A stretch of 64,000 nt of DNA from Canna indica (Eukaryota > Streptophyta > Magnoliopsida > Zingiberales > Cannaceae), in assembly GCA_034359265.1 (NCBI GenBank), contig CP136893.1, positions 49,611,501 to 49,675,500 of the forward strand, written 5' to 3'. The notes under the pieces are model-generated. The model ran no database searches. It was not told the origin of the DNA and saw nothing but the letters and a program-made list of their open reading frames with translations. The stretch's first letter is position 1; the number at the start of each line of letters is the position of its first letter. Shown here piece by piece: positions 25,069-37,566 of the stretch. The position numbers were made by a program, and so were the translations under genes.

Positions 25069-26688
25069 AGAATCTAGAACGAAGTCGACTGATTGACCTT
25101 CGGGGTATCGGCTAGAAATGCCCAGCAATCTAAGTCGCGAGTGACTCCAGAATATTCACTGTGATGGTAGAAGTTGTTAATCGAGTTATTTTTGACAGAC
25201 TAATGCAAAGAATTGCACAATTTTTCAAATAGATACTTGAACGAAGCCGAGTGGTTGAACTTCCGGGTATCGGCTAGAAACGCCCAGAAATCTGAGACAC
25301 AAGCGACTCCAGAACATTCACTGTGATGGGAGAAGTTGTTAATCGGGTTATTTTTGACAAACTAATGCAAAGAATTGCATGATTTTTCGAAGAGAATCTT
25401 GAACGAAGCCGACTGATTGAACTACGAGGTATCAGCTCGAAACGACCAGCAACCTGTGACCTGAGCGACTCAAGAACATTCACTGTGATGGGAGAAGTTG
25501 TTAATCGGGTTATTTTTGACAAACTAATGCAAAGAATTGCACGCTTTTTCGTATAGAATCTTGAACGAAGCCGACTCATTGAACTTCGGGGTATCAGCTC
25601 GAAACGACCAGCAACCTGTGACCTGAGCGAGTCCAGAACATTCACTGTGATGGGAGAAGTTGTTAATCGATTTATTTTGGATAGACTAATAAAAAGAATT
25701 GCATGCTTTTTCGAATAGAATCTAGAACGAAGTCGACTGATTGACCTTCGGGGTATTGGCTAGAAACGCCCAGCAATCTAAGTCGCGAGCGACTCCAGAA
25801 TATTCACTGTGATGGGAGAAGTTGTTAATCGAGTTATTTTTGACAAACTAATGCAAAGAATTGCACGCTTTTTCGAATAGAATCTTGAACGAAGCCGACT
25901 CATTGAACTTCGGGGTATCAGCTCGAAACGACCAGCAACCTGTGACCCGAGCGACTCCAGAACATTCACTGTGATGGGAGAAGTTGTTAATCGAGTTATT
26001 TTTGACAAACTAATGCAAAGAATTGCACGCTTTTTGGAATAGAATCTTGAACGAAGCCGACTGATTGAACTTCGGGGTATCGGTTCGAAACGACCAGAAA
26101 TCTGAGTCCCGAGCGACTCCAGAACATTCACTGTGATGGGAGAAGTTGTTAATCGAGTTATTTTTGACAAACTAATGCAAAGAATTGCACGCTTTTTGGA
26201 ATAGAATCTTGAACGAAGCCGACTGGTTGAACTTCGGGGTATCGGCTAGAAACGCCCAGCAATCTGAGTCCCGAGCGACTCCAAAACATTCACTGTGATG
26301 GGAGAAGTTGTTAATCTAGATATTTTTGACAAACTAATACAAATAATTGCACGATTTTTCGAATAGAATCTTGAACGAAGCCGACTGGTTGAACTTCGGG
26401 GTATCGGCTAGAAACGCCCAGCAATCTGAGTCCCGAGTGACTCCAGAACATTCACTGTGATGGGAGAAGTTGTTAATCGAGTTATTTTTGACAAACTAAT
26501 ACAAATAATTGCACGATTTTTCGAATAGAATCTTGAACGAAGCCGACTGGTTGAAATTCGAGGTATCGGCTAGAAACGCCCAGCAATCTGAGTCCCGAGC
26601 GACTCCAGAACATTCACTGTGATGGGAGAAGTTGTTAATCGAGTTATTTTTGACAAACTAATGCAAAGAATTGCACGCTTTTTCGAAT
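25069..26688 (+). repeat. 1,620-bp tandem duplication, right copy
   Basis: The junction is visible. The monomer starting at 24,948 is m1-like up to cgaatagaatct, then continues agaacgaag (m2-type ending). At the right end the same m1-like monomer (26,568) continues tgaacgaag, the unrecombined sequence. The exchange therefore occurred within the shared cgaatagaatct stretch, between non-equivalent monomers in register at the base level. Confidence 0.88.
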
Positions 26689-27570
26689 AGAATCTTGAAC
26701 GAAGCCGACTCATTGAACTTCGGGGTATCAGCTCGAAACGACCAGCAACCTGTGACCTGAGCGACTCCAGAACATTCACTGTGATGAGAGAAGTTGTTAA
26801 TCGATTTATTTTGGACAGACTAATGCAAAGAATTGCACGCTTTTTCGAATAGAATCTAGAACGAAGTCGACTGATTGACCTTCGGGGTATTGGCTAGAAA
26901 CGCCCAGCAATCTAAGTCGCGAGCGACTCCAGAATATTCACTGTGATGGGAGAAGTTGTAGATCGAGTTATTTTTGACAAACTAATGCAAAGAATTGCAC
27001 GCTTTTTCGAATAGAATCTTGAACGAAGCCGACTCATTGAACTTCGGGGTATCAGCTCGAAACGACCAGCAACCTGTGACCCGAGCGACTCCAGAACATT
27101 CACTGTGATGGGAGAAGTTGTTAATAGAGTTATTTTTGACAAACTAATGCAAAGAATTGCACTCTTTTTGGAATAGAATCTTGAACGAAGCCGACTGATT
27201 GAACTTCGGGGTATCGGTTCGAAACGACCAGAAATCTGAGTCCCGAGCGACTCCAGAACATTCACGGTGATGGGAGAAGTTGTTAATCGAGTTATTTTTG
27301 ACAAACTAATGCAAAGAATTGCACGCTTTTTGGAATAGAATCTTGAACGAAGCCGACTGGTTGAACTTCGGGGTATCGGATAGAAACGCCCAACAATCTG
27401 AGTCCCGGCGACTCCAAAACACTCACTGTGATGGGAGAAGTTGTTAATATAGATATTTTTGAAAGACTAATACAAATAATTGCACGATTTTTCGAATAGA
27501 ATCTTGAACGAAGCCGACTGGTTGAACTTCGGGGTATCGGCTAGAAACGCCCAGCAATCTGAGTCCCGAG

Positions 27571-29677
27571 TGACTCCAGAACATTCACTGTGATGGGAGA
27601 AATTGTTAATCGAGCTATTTTTGACAAACTAATACAAATAATTGCACGATTTTTCGAATAGAATCTTGAACGAAGCCGACTGGTTGAAATTCGAGGTATC
27701 GGCTAGAAACGCCCAGCAATCTGAGTCCCGAGCGACTCCAGAACATTCACTGTGATGGGAGAAGTTGTTAATCGAGTTATTTTTGACAAACTAATGCAAA
27801 GAATTGCACGCTTTTTCGAATAGAATCTTGAACGAAGCCGACTCATTGAACTACGGGGTATCAGCTCGAAACGACCAGCAACCTGTGACCTGAGCGACTC
27901 CACAACATTCACTGTGATGGGAGAAGTTGTTAATCGATTTATTTTGGACAGACTAATGCAAAGAATTGCACGCTTTTTTGAATAGAATCTAGAACGAAGT
28001 CGACTGATTGACCTTCGGGGTATCGGCTAGAAACGCCCAGCAATCTAAGTCGCGAGCGACTCCAGAATATTCACTGTGATGGGAGAAGTTGTTAATCGAG
28101 TTATTTTTAACAAACTAATGCAAAGAAATTGCACGCTTTTTCGAATAGAATCTTGAACGAAGCCGACTCATTGAACTTCGGGGTATCAGCTCGAAACGAC
28201 CAGTAACCTGTGACCCGAGCGACTCCAGAACATTCACTGTGATGGGAGAAGTTGTTAATCGAGTTATTTTTGACAAACTAATGCAAAGAATTGCACGCTT
28301 TTTGGAATAGAATCTTGAACGAAGCCGACTGATTGAACTTCGGGGTATCGGTTCGAAATGACCAGAAATCTGAGTCCCGAGCGACTCCAAAACATTCACT
28401 GTGATGGGAGAAGTTGTTAATCGAGTTATTTTTGACAAACTAATGCAAAGAATTGCACGCTTTTTGGAATAGAATCTTGAACGAAGCCCACTGGTTGAAC
28501 TTCGGGGTATCGGCTAGAAACGCCCAGCAATCTGAGTCCCGAGCGACTCCAAAACATTCACTGTGATGGGAGAAGTTGTTAATCTAGATATTTTTGATAG
28601 ACTAATACAAATAATTGCACGATTTTTTGAATAGAATCTTGAACGAAGCCGACTGGTTGAACTTCGGGGTATCGGCTAGAAACGCCCAGCAATCTGAGTC
28701 CCGAGTGACTCCAGAACATTCACTGTGATGGGAGAAGTTGTTAATCGAGTTATTTTTTACAAACTAATACAAATAATTGCATGATTTTTCGAATAGAATC
28801 TTGAACGAAGCCGACTGGTTGAAATTCGGGGTATCGGCTAGAAACGCCCAGCAATCTGAGTCCCGAGCGACTGCAGAACATTCACTGTGATGGGAGAAGT
28901 TGTTAATCGAGTTATTTTTGACAAAATAATGCAAAGAATTGCATGCTTTTTCGAATAGAATCTTGAACGAAGCCGACTCATTGAACTTCGGGGTATCAGC
29001 TCGAAACGACCAGCAACCTGTGACCTGAGCGACTCCAGAACATTCACTGTGATGGGAGAAGTTGTTAATCGATTTATTTTGGACAGACTAATGCAAAGAA
29101 TTGCACGCTTTTTCGAATAGAATCTAGAACGAAGTCGACTGATTGACCTTCGGGGTATCGGCTAGAAATGCCCAGCAATCTAAGTCGCGAGCGACTCCAG
29201 AATATTCACTGTGATGGTAGAAGTTGTTAATCGAGTTATTTTTGACAGACTAATGCAAAGAATTGCACGATTTTTCAAATAGATACTTGAACGAAGCCGA
29301 GTGGTTGAACTTCGGGGTATCGGCTAGAAATGCCCAGAAATATGAGACACAAGCGAATCCAGAACATTCACTGTGATGGGAGAAGTTGTTAATCGGGTTA
29401 TTTTTGACAGACTAATGCAAAGAATTGCATGATTTTTCGAAGAGAATCTTGAATGAAGCCGACTGATTGAACTACGAGGTATCAGTTCGAAACGACCAGC
29501 AACATGTGACCTGAGCGACTCCAGAACATTCACTGTGATGGGAGAAGTTGTTAATCGGGTTATTTTTGACAGACTAATGCAAAGAATTGCATGATTTTTT
29601 GAAGAGAATCTTGAACGAAGTCGACTGATTGACCTTCGGGGTATCGGCTAGAAACGCCCAGCAATCTAAGTCCCGAG
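27571..29677 (+). repeat. 2,107-bp tandem duplication, left copy
   Basis: Thirteen monomers plus one inserted base (aaagaaattgc near 28,127). Repeated directly at 29,678. Private markers: agaaattgttaatcgagc (27,599 and 29,706), caaagaaatt (28,121 and 30,228), cagtaacctg, gactgcagaac (28,870 and 30,977), caacatgtgacc (29,510 and 31,617). No base difference was found at the places I compared. Confidence 0.9.
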
Positions 29678-31784
29678 TGACTCCAGAACATTCACTGTGA
29701 TGGGAGAAATTGTTAATCGAGCTATTTTTGACAAACTAATACAAATAATTGCACGATTTTTCGAATAGAATCTTGAACGAAGCCGACTGGTTGAAATTCG
29801 AGGTATCGGCTAGAAACGCCCAGCAATCTGAGTCCCGAGCGACTCCAGAACATTCACTGTGATGGGAGAAGTTGTTAATCGAGTTATTTTTGACAAACTA
29901 ATGCAAAGAATTGCACGCTTTTTCGAATAGAATCTTGAACGAAGCCGACTCATTGAACTACGGGGTATCAGCTCGAAACGACCAGCAACCTGTGACCTGA
30001 GCGACTCCACAACATTCACTGTGATGGGAGAAGTTGTTAATCGATTTATTTTGGACAGACTAATGCAAAGAATTGCACGCTTTTTTGAATAGAATCTAGA
30101 ACGAAGTCGACTGATTGACCTTCGGGGTATCGGCTAGAAACGCCCAGCAATCTAAGTCGCGAGCGACTCCAGAATATTCACTGTGATGGGAGAAGTTGTT
30201 AATCGAGTTATTTTTAACAAACTAATGCAAAGAAATTGCACGCTTTTTCGAATAGAATCTTGAACGAAGCCGACTCATTGAACTTCGGGGTATCAGCTCG
30301 AAACGACCAGTAACCTGTGACCCGAGCGACTCCAGAACATTCACTGTGATGGGAGAAGTTGTTAATCGAGTTATTTTTGACAAACTAATGCAAAGAATTG
30401 CACGCTTTTTGGAATAGAATCTTGAACGAAGCCGACTGATTGAACTTCGGGGTATCGGTTCGAAATGACCAGAAATCTGAGTCCCGAGCGACTCCAAAAC
30501 ATTCACTGTGATGGGAGAAGTTGTTAATCGAGTTATTTTTGACAAACTAATGCAAAGAATTGCACGCTTTTTGGAATAGAATCTTGAACGAAGCCCACTG
30601 GTTGAACTTCGGGGTATCGGCTAGAAACGCCCAGCAATCTGAGTCCCGAGCGACTCCAAAACATTCACTGTGATGGGAGAAGTTGTTAATCTAGATATTT
30701 TTGATAGACTAATACAAATAATTGCACGATTTTTTGAATAGAATCTTGAACGAAGCCGACTGGTTGAACTTCGGGGTATCGGCTAGAAACGCCCAGCAAT
30801 CTGAGTCCCGAGTGACTCCAGAACATTCACTGTGATGGGAGAAGTTGTTAATCGAGTTATTTTTTACAAACTAATACAAATAATTGCATGATTTTTCGAA
30901 TAGAATCTTGAACGAAGCCGACTGGTTGAAATTCGGGGTATCGGCTAGAAACGCCCAGCAATCTGAGTCCCGAGCGACTGCAGAACATTCACTGTGATGG
31001 GAGAAGTTGTTAATCGAGTTATTTTTGACAAAATAATGCAAAGAATTGCATGCTTTTTCGAATAGAATCTTGAACGAAGCCGACTCATTGAACTTCGGGG
31101 TATCAGCTCGAAACGACCAGCAACCTGTGACCTGAGCGACTCCAGAACATTCACTGTGATGGGAGAAGTTGTTAATCGATTTATTTTGGACAGACTAATG
31201 CAAAGAATTGCACGCTTTTTCGAATAGAATCTAGAACGAAGTCGACTGATTGACCTTCGGGGTATCGGCTAGAAATGCCCAGCAATCTAAGTCGCGAGCG
31301 ACTCCAGAATATTCACTGTGATGGTAGAAGTTGTTAATCGAGTTATTTTTGACAGACTAATGCAAAGAATTGCACGATTTTTCAAATAGATACTTGAACG
31401 AAGCCGAGTGGTTGAACTTCGGGGTATCGGCTAGAAATGCCCAGAAATATGAGACACAAGCGAATCCAGAACATTCACTGTGATGGGAGAAGTTGTTAAT
31501 CGGGTTATTTTTGACAGACTAATGCAAAGAATTGCATGATTTTTCGAAGAGAATCTTGAATGAAGCCGACTGATTGAACTACGAGGTATCAGTTCGAAAC
31601 GACCAGCAACATGTGACCTGAGCGACTCCAGAACATTCACTGTGATGGGAGAAGTTGTTAATCGGGTTATTTTTGACAGACTAATGCAAAGAATTGCATG
31701 ATTTTTTGAAGAGAATCTTGAACGAAGTCGACTGATTGACCTTCGGGGTATCGGCTAGAAACGCCCAGCAATCTAAGTCCCGAG
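29678..31784 (+). repeat. 2,107-bp tandem duplication, right copy
   Basis: The junction monomer at 29,648 reads ctaagtcccgag then tgactccag. Its left part belongs to the ctaagtcccgagcgactccac type, which is found intact at the end of this copy (31,771-31,793), and its right part is the m7-type tgactccag that starts the left copy at 27,571. The exchange point lies within tcccgag. This looks like one of the youngest rearrangements in the window. Confidence 0.9.
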
Positions 31785-33275
31785 CGACTCCACAACATTC
31801 ACTGTGATGGGAGAAGTTGTTAATCTAGATATTTTTGATAGACTAATACAAATAATTGCACGATTTTTCGAATAGAATCTTGAATGAAGCCGACAGGTTG
31901 AACTTCGGGGTATCGGCTAGAAACGCCCAGCAATCTGAGTCCCGAGTGACTCCAGAACATTCACTGTGATGGGAGAAGTTGTTAATCGAGTTATTTTTGA
32001 CAAACTAATACAAATAATTGCACGATTTTTCAAATAGAATCTTGAACGAAGCCGACTGGTTGAAATTCGGGGTATCGGCTAGAAACGCCCAGCAATCTGA
32101 GTCCCGAGCGACTCCAGAACATTCACTGTGATGGGAGAAGTGGTTAATCGAGTTATTTTTGACAAACTAATGCAAAGAATTGCATGCTTTTTGGAATAGA
32201 ATCTTGAACGAAGCCGACTGATTGAACTTCGGGGTATCGGTTCGAAACGACCAGAAATCTGAGTCCCGAGCGACTCCAGAACATTCACTGTGATGGGAGA
32301 AGTTGTTAATCGAGTTATTTTTGAGAAACTAATGCAAAGAATTGCATGCTTTTCGGAATAGAATCTTGAACGAAGCCGACTGGTTGAACTTCGGGGTATC
32401 GGCTAGAAACGCCCAGCAATCTGAGTCCCGAGCGACTCCAAAACATTCACTGTGATGGGAGAAGTTGTTAATCTAGATATTTTTGACAGACTAATACAAA
32501 TAATTGCACGATTTTTCGAATAGAATCTTGAACGAAGCCGACTGGTTGATCTTCGGGGTATCGGCTAGAAACGCCCAGCAATCTGAGTCCCGAGTGACTC
32601 CAGAACATTCACTGTGATGGGAGAAGTTGTTAATCGAGTTATTTTTGACAAACTAATACAAATAATTGCACGATTTTTCGAATAGAATCTTGAACGAAGC
32701 CGACTGGTTGAAATTCGAGGTATCGGCTAGAAACGCCCAGCAATCTGAGTCTCGAGCGACTCCAGAACATTCACTGTGATGGGAGAAGTTGTTAATCTTG
32801 TTATTTTTGACAAACTAATGCAAAGAATTGCACGCTTTTTCGAATAGAATCTTGAACGAAGCCGACTCATTGAACTACGGGGTATCAGCTCGAAACGACC
32901 AGCAACTTGTGACCTGAGCGACTCCAGAACATTCACTATGATGGGAGAAGTTGTTAATCGATTTATTTTGGATAGACTAATGCAAAGAATTGCACGCTTT
33001 TTTGAATAGAATCTAGAACGAAGTCGACTGATTGACCTTCGGTGTATCGGCTAGAAACGCCCAGCAATCTAAGTCGCGAGCGACTCCAGAATATTCACTG
33101 TGATGGGAGAAGTTGTTAATCGAGTTATTTTTAACAAACTAATGCAAAGAATTGCACGCTTTTTCGAATAGAATCTTGAACGAAGCCGACTCATTGAACT
33201 TCGGGGTATCAGCTCGAAACGACCAGCAACCTGTGACCCGAGCGACTCCAGAACATTCACTGTGATGGGAGAAGT
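31620..33275 (+). repeat. 1.65-kb segment repeated at offset 1,782 bp, left copy
   Basis: From about 31,620 to 33,275 the monomer order and many private bases match 33,402-35,057 at 1,782 bp (11 monomers). Markers: cgggttattt with catgattttttgaagag, gaagtggttaatcgag (32,139 and 33,921), tttgagaaac, tggttgatcttc and gagtctcgagcg (32,748 and 34,530). The gagtctcgagcg change creates a CTCGAG hexamer not found further left. Confidence 0.78.
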
Positions 33276-33334
33276 TGTTAATCGAGTTATTTTTGACAAA
33301 CTAATGCAAAGAATTGCATGCTTTTTGGAATAGA

Positions 33335-35460
33335 ATCTTGAACGAAGCCGACTGATTGAACTTCGGGATATCGGTTCGAAATGACCAGAAATCTGAGTCC
33401 CGAGCGACTCCAGAACATTCACTGTGATGGGAGAAGTTGTTAATCGGGTTATTTTTGACAGACTAATGCAAAGAATTGCATGATTTTTTGAAGAGAATCT
33501 TGAACGAAGTCGACTGATTGACCTTCGGGGTATCGGCTAGAAACGCCCAGCAATCTAAGTCCCGAGCGACTCCACAACATTCACTGTGATGGGAGAAGTT
33601 GTTAATCTAGATATTTTTGATAGACTAATACAAATAATTGCATGATTTTTCGAATAGAATCTTGAACGAAGCCGACAGGTTGAACTTCGGGGTATCGGCT
33701 AGAAACGCCCAGCAATCTGAGTCCCGAGTGACTCCAGAACATTCACTGTGATGGGAGAAGTTGTTAATCGAGTTATTTTTGACAAACTAATACAAATAAT
33801 TGCACGATTTTTCGAATAGAATCTTGAACGAAGCCGACTGGTTGAAATTCGGGGTATCGGCTAGAAACGCCCAGCAATCTGAGTCCCGAGCGACTCCAGA
33901 ACATTCACTGTGATGGGAGAAGTGGTTAATCGAGTTATTTTTGACAAACTAATGCAAAGAATTGCACGCTTTTTGGAATAGAATCTTGAACGAAGCCGAC
34001 TGATTGAACTTCGGGGTATCGGTTCGAAACGACCAGAAATCTGAGTCCCGAGCGACTCCAGAACATTCACTGTGATGGGAGAAGTTGTTAATCGATTTAT
34101 TTTTGAGAAACTAATGCAAAGAATTGCATGCTTTTTGGAATAGAATCTTGAATGAAGCCGACTGGTTGAACTTCGGGGTATCGGCTAGAAACGCCCAGCA
34201 ATCTGAGTCCCGAGCGACTCCAAAACATTCACTGTGATGGGAGAAGTTGTTAATCTAGATATTTTTGACAGACTAATACAAATAATTGCACGATTTTTTG
34301 AATAGAATCTTGAACGAAGCCGACTGGTTGATCTTCGGGGTATCGACTAGAAACGCCCAGCAATCTGAGTCCCGAGTGACTCCAGAACATTCACTGTGAT
34401 GGGAGAAGTTGTTAATCGAGTTATTTTTGACAAACTAATACAAATAATTGCACGATTTTTCGAATAGAATCTTGAACGAAGCCGACTGGTTGAAATTCGA
34501 GGTATCGGCTAGAAACGCCCAGCAATCTGAGTCTCGAGCGACTCCAGAACATTCACTGTGATGGGAGAAGTTGTTAATCGAGTTATTTTTGACAAACAAA
34601 TGCAAAGAATTGCACGCTTTTTCGAATAGAATCTTGAACGAAGCCGACTCATTGAACTACGGGGTATCAGCTCGAAACGACCAGCAACCTGTGACCTGAG
34701 CGACTCCAGAACATTCACTGTGATGGGAGAAGTTGTTAATCGATTTATTTTGGACAGACTAATGCAAAGAATTGCACGCTTTTTTGAATAGAATCTAGAA
34801 CGAAGTCGACTGATTGACCTTCGGTGTATCGGCTAGAAACGCCCAGCAATCTAAGTCGCGAGCGACTCCAGAATATTCACTGTGATGGGAGAAGTTGTTA
34901 ATCGAGTTATTTTTAACAAACTAATGCAAAGAATTGCACGCTTTTTCGAATAGAATCTTGAACGAAGCCGACTCATTGAACTTCGGGGTATCAGCTCGAA
35001 ACGACCAGCAACCTGTGACCCGAGCGACTCCAGAACATTCACTGTGATGGGAGAAGTTGTTAATCGGGTTATTTTTGACAGACTAATGCAAAGAATTGCA
35101 TGATTTTTCGAAGAGAATCTTGAAAGAAGTCGACTGATTGACCTTCGGGGTATCGGCTAGAAACGCCCAGCAATCTAAGTCCCGAGCGACTCCACAACAT
35201 TCACTGTGATGGGAGAAGTTGTTAATCTAGATATTTTTGACAGACTAATACAAATAATTGCACGATTTTTCGAATAGAATCTTGAACGAAGCTGACAGGT
35301 TGAACTTCGGGGTATCGGCTAGAAACGCCCAGCAATTTGAGTCCCGAGTGACTCCAGAACATTCACTGTGATGGGAGAAGTTGTTAATCGAGTTATTTTT
35401 GACAAACTAATACAAATAATTGCACGATTTTTCGAATAGAATCTTGAACGAAGCCGACTG
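33335..35460 (+). repeat. 2,106-bp tandem duplication, left copy
   Basis: Thirteen monomers repeated at an offset of 2,106 bp. Markers: cgggatatcgg (33,364 and 35,470), cgggttattttt (33,445 and 35,551), gacaaacaaatgc (near 34,591 and 36,697) and gaaagaagtcg (near 35,123 and 37,229). It overlaps the 1,782-bp duplication, so its left part had already been duplicated once. The boundary is uncertain by about 30 bp. Confidence 0.8.
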
Positions 35461-37566
35461 ATTGAACTTCGGGATATCGGTTCGAAATGACCAGAAATCT
35501 GAGTCCCGAGCGACTCCAGAACATTCACTGTGATGGGAGAAGTTGTTAATCGGGTTATTTTTGACAGACTAATGCAAAGAATTGCATGATTTTTTGAAGA
35601 GAATCTTGAACGAAGTCGACTGATTGACCTTCGGGGTATCGGCTAGAAACGCCCAGCAATCTAAGTCCCGAGCGACTCCACAACATTCACTGTGATGGGA
35701 GAAGTTGTTAATCTAGATATTTTTGATAGACTAATACAAATAATTGCATGATTTTTCGAATAGAATCTTGAACGAAGCCGACAGGTTGAACTTCGGGGTA
35801 TCGGCTAGAAACGCCCAGCAATCTGAGTCCCGAGTGACTCCAGAACATTCACTGTGATGGGAGAAGTTGTTAATCGAGTTATTTTTGACAAACTAATACA
35901 AATAATTGCACGATTTTTCGAATAGAATCTTGAACGAAGCCGACTGATTGAACTTCGAAGTATCAGCTCGAAACGACCAGCAATCTGTGACCCGAGCGAC
36001 TCCAGAACATTCACTGTGATGGGAGAAGTGGTTAATCGAGTTATTTTTGACAAACTAATGCAAAGAATTGCACGCTTTTTGGAATAGAATCTTGAACGAA
36101 GCCGACTGATTGAACTTCGGGGTATCGGTTCGAAACGACCAGAAATCTGAGTCCCTAGCGACTCCAGAACATTCACTGTGATGGGAGAAGTTGTTAATCG
36201 AGTTATTTTTGAGAAACTAATGCAAAGAATTGCATGCTTTTTGGAATAGAATCTTGAATGAAGCCGACTGGTTGAACTTCGGGGTATCGGCTAGAAACGC
36301 CCAGCAATCTGAGTCCCGAGCGACTCCAAAACATTCACTGTGATGGGAGAAGTTGTTAATCTAGATATTTTTGACAGACTAATACAAATAATTGCACGAT
36401 TTTTCGAATAGAATCTTGAACGAAGCCGACTGGTTGATCTTCGGGGTATCGACTAGAAACGCCCAGCAATCTGAGTCCCGAGTGACTCCAGAACATTCAC
36501 TGTGATGGGAGAAGTTGTTAATCGAGTTATTTTTGACAAACTAATACAAATAATTGCACGATTTTTCGAATAGAATCTTGAACGAAGCCGACTGGTTGAA
36601 ATTCGAGGTATCGGCTAGAAACGCCCAGCAATCTGAGTCTCGAGCGACTCCAGAACATTCACTGTGATGGGAGAAGTTGTTAATCGAGTTATTTTTGACA
36701 AACAAATGCAAAGAATTGCACGCTTTTTCGAATAGAATCTTGAACGAAGCCGACTCATTGAACTACGGGGTATCAGCTCGAAACGACCAGCAACCTGTGA
36801 CCTGAGCGACTCCAGAACATTCACTGTGATGGGAGAAGTTGTTAATCGATTTATTTTGGACAGACTAATGCAAAGAATTGCACGCTTTTTTGAATAGAAT
36901 CTAGAACGAAGTCGACTGATTGACCTTCGGTGTATCGGCTAGAAACGCCCAGCAATCTAAGTCGCGAGCGACTCCAGAATATTCACTGTGATGGGAGAAG
37001 TTGTTAATCGAGTTATTTTTAACAAACTAATGCAAAGAATTGCACGCTTTTTCGAATAGAATCTTGAACGAAGCCGACTCATTGAACTTCGGGGTATCAG
37101 CTCGAAACGACCAGCAACCTGTGACCCGAGCGACTCCAGAACATTCACTGTGATGGGAGAAGTTGTTAATCGGGTTATTTTTGACAGACTAATGCAAAGA
37201 ATTGCATGATTTTTCGAAGAGAATCTTGAAAGAAGTCGACTGATTGACCTTCGGGGTATCGGCTAGAAACTCCCAGCAATCTAAGTCCCGAGCGACTCCA
37301 CAACATTCACTGTGATGGGAGAAGTTGTTAATCTAGATATTTTTGACAGACTAATACAAATAATTGCACGATTTTTCGAATAGAATCTTGAACGAAGCTG
37401 ACAGGTTGAACTTCGGGGTATCGGCTAGAAACGCCCAGCAATCTGAGTCCCGAGTGACTCCAGAACATTCACTGTGATGGGAGAAGTTGTTAATCGAGTT
37501 ATTTTTGACAAACTAATACAAATAATTGCACGATTTTTCGAATAGAATCTTGAACGAAGCCGACTG
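35461..37566 (+). repeat. 2,106-bp tandem duplication, right copy
   Basis: The junction monomer starts as an m7 type (ctaatacaaataattg, cgatttttcg) and switches after gccgactg to attgaacttcgggatatcgg. At the end of this copy the same stretch continues gttgaaattcgagg, the unrecombined form, at 37,567. A short tract at 35,943-36,000 does not match the left copy (see findings). Confidence 0.8.
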
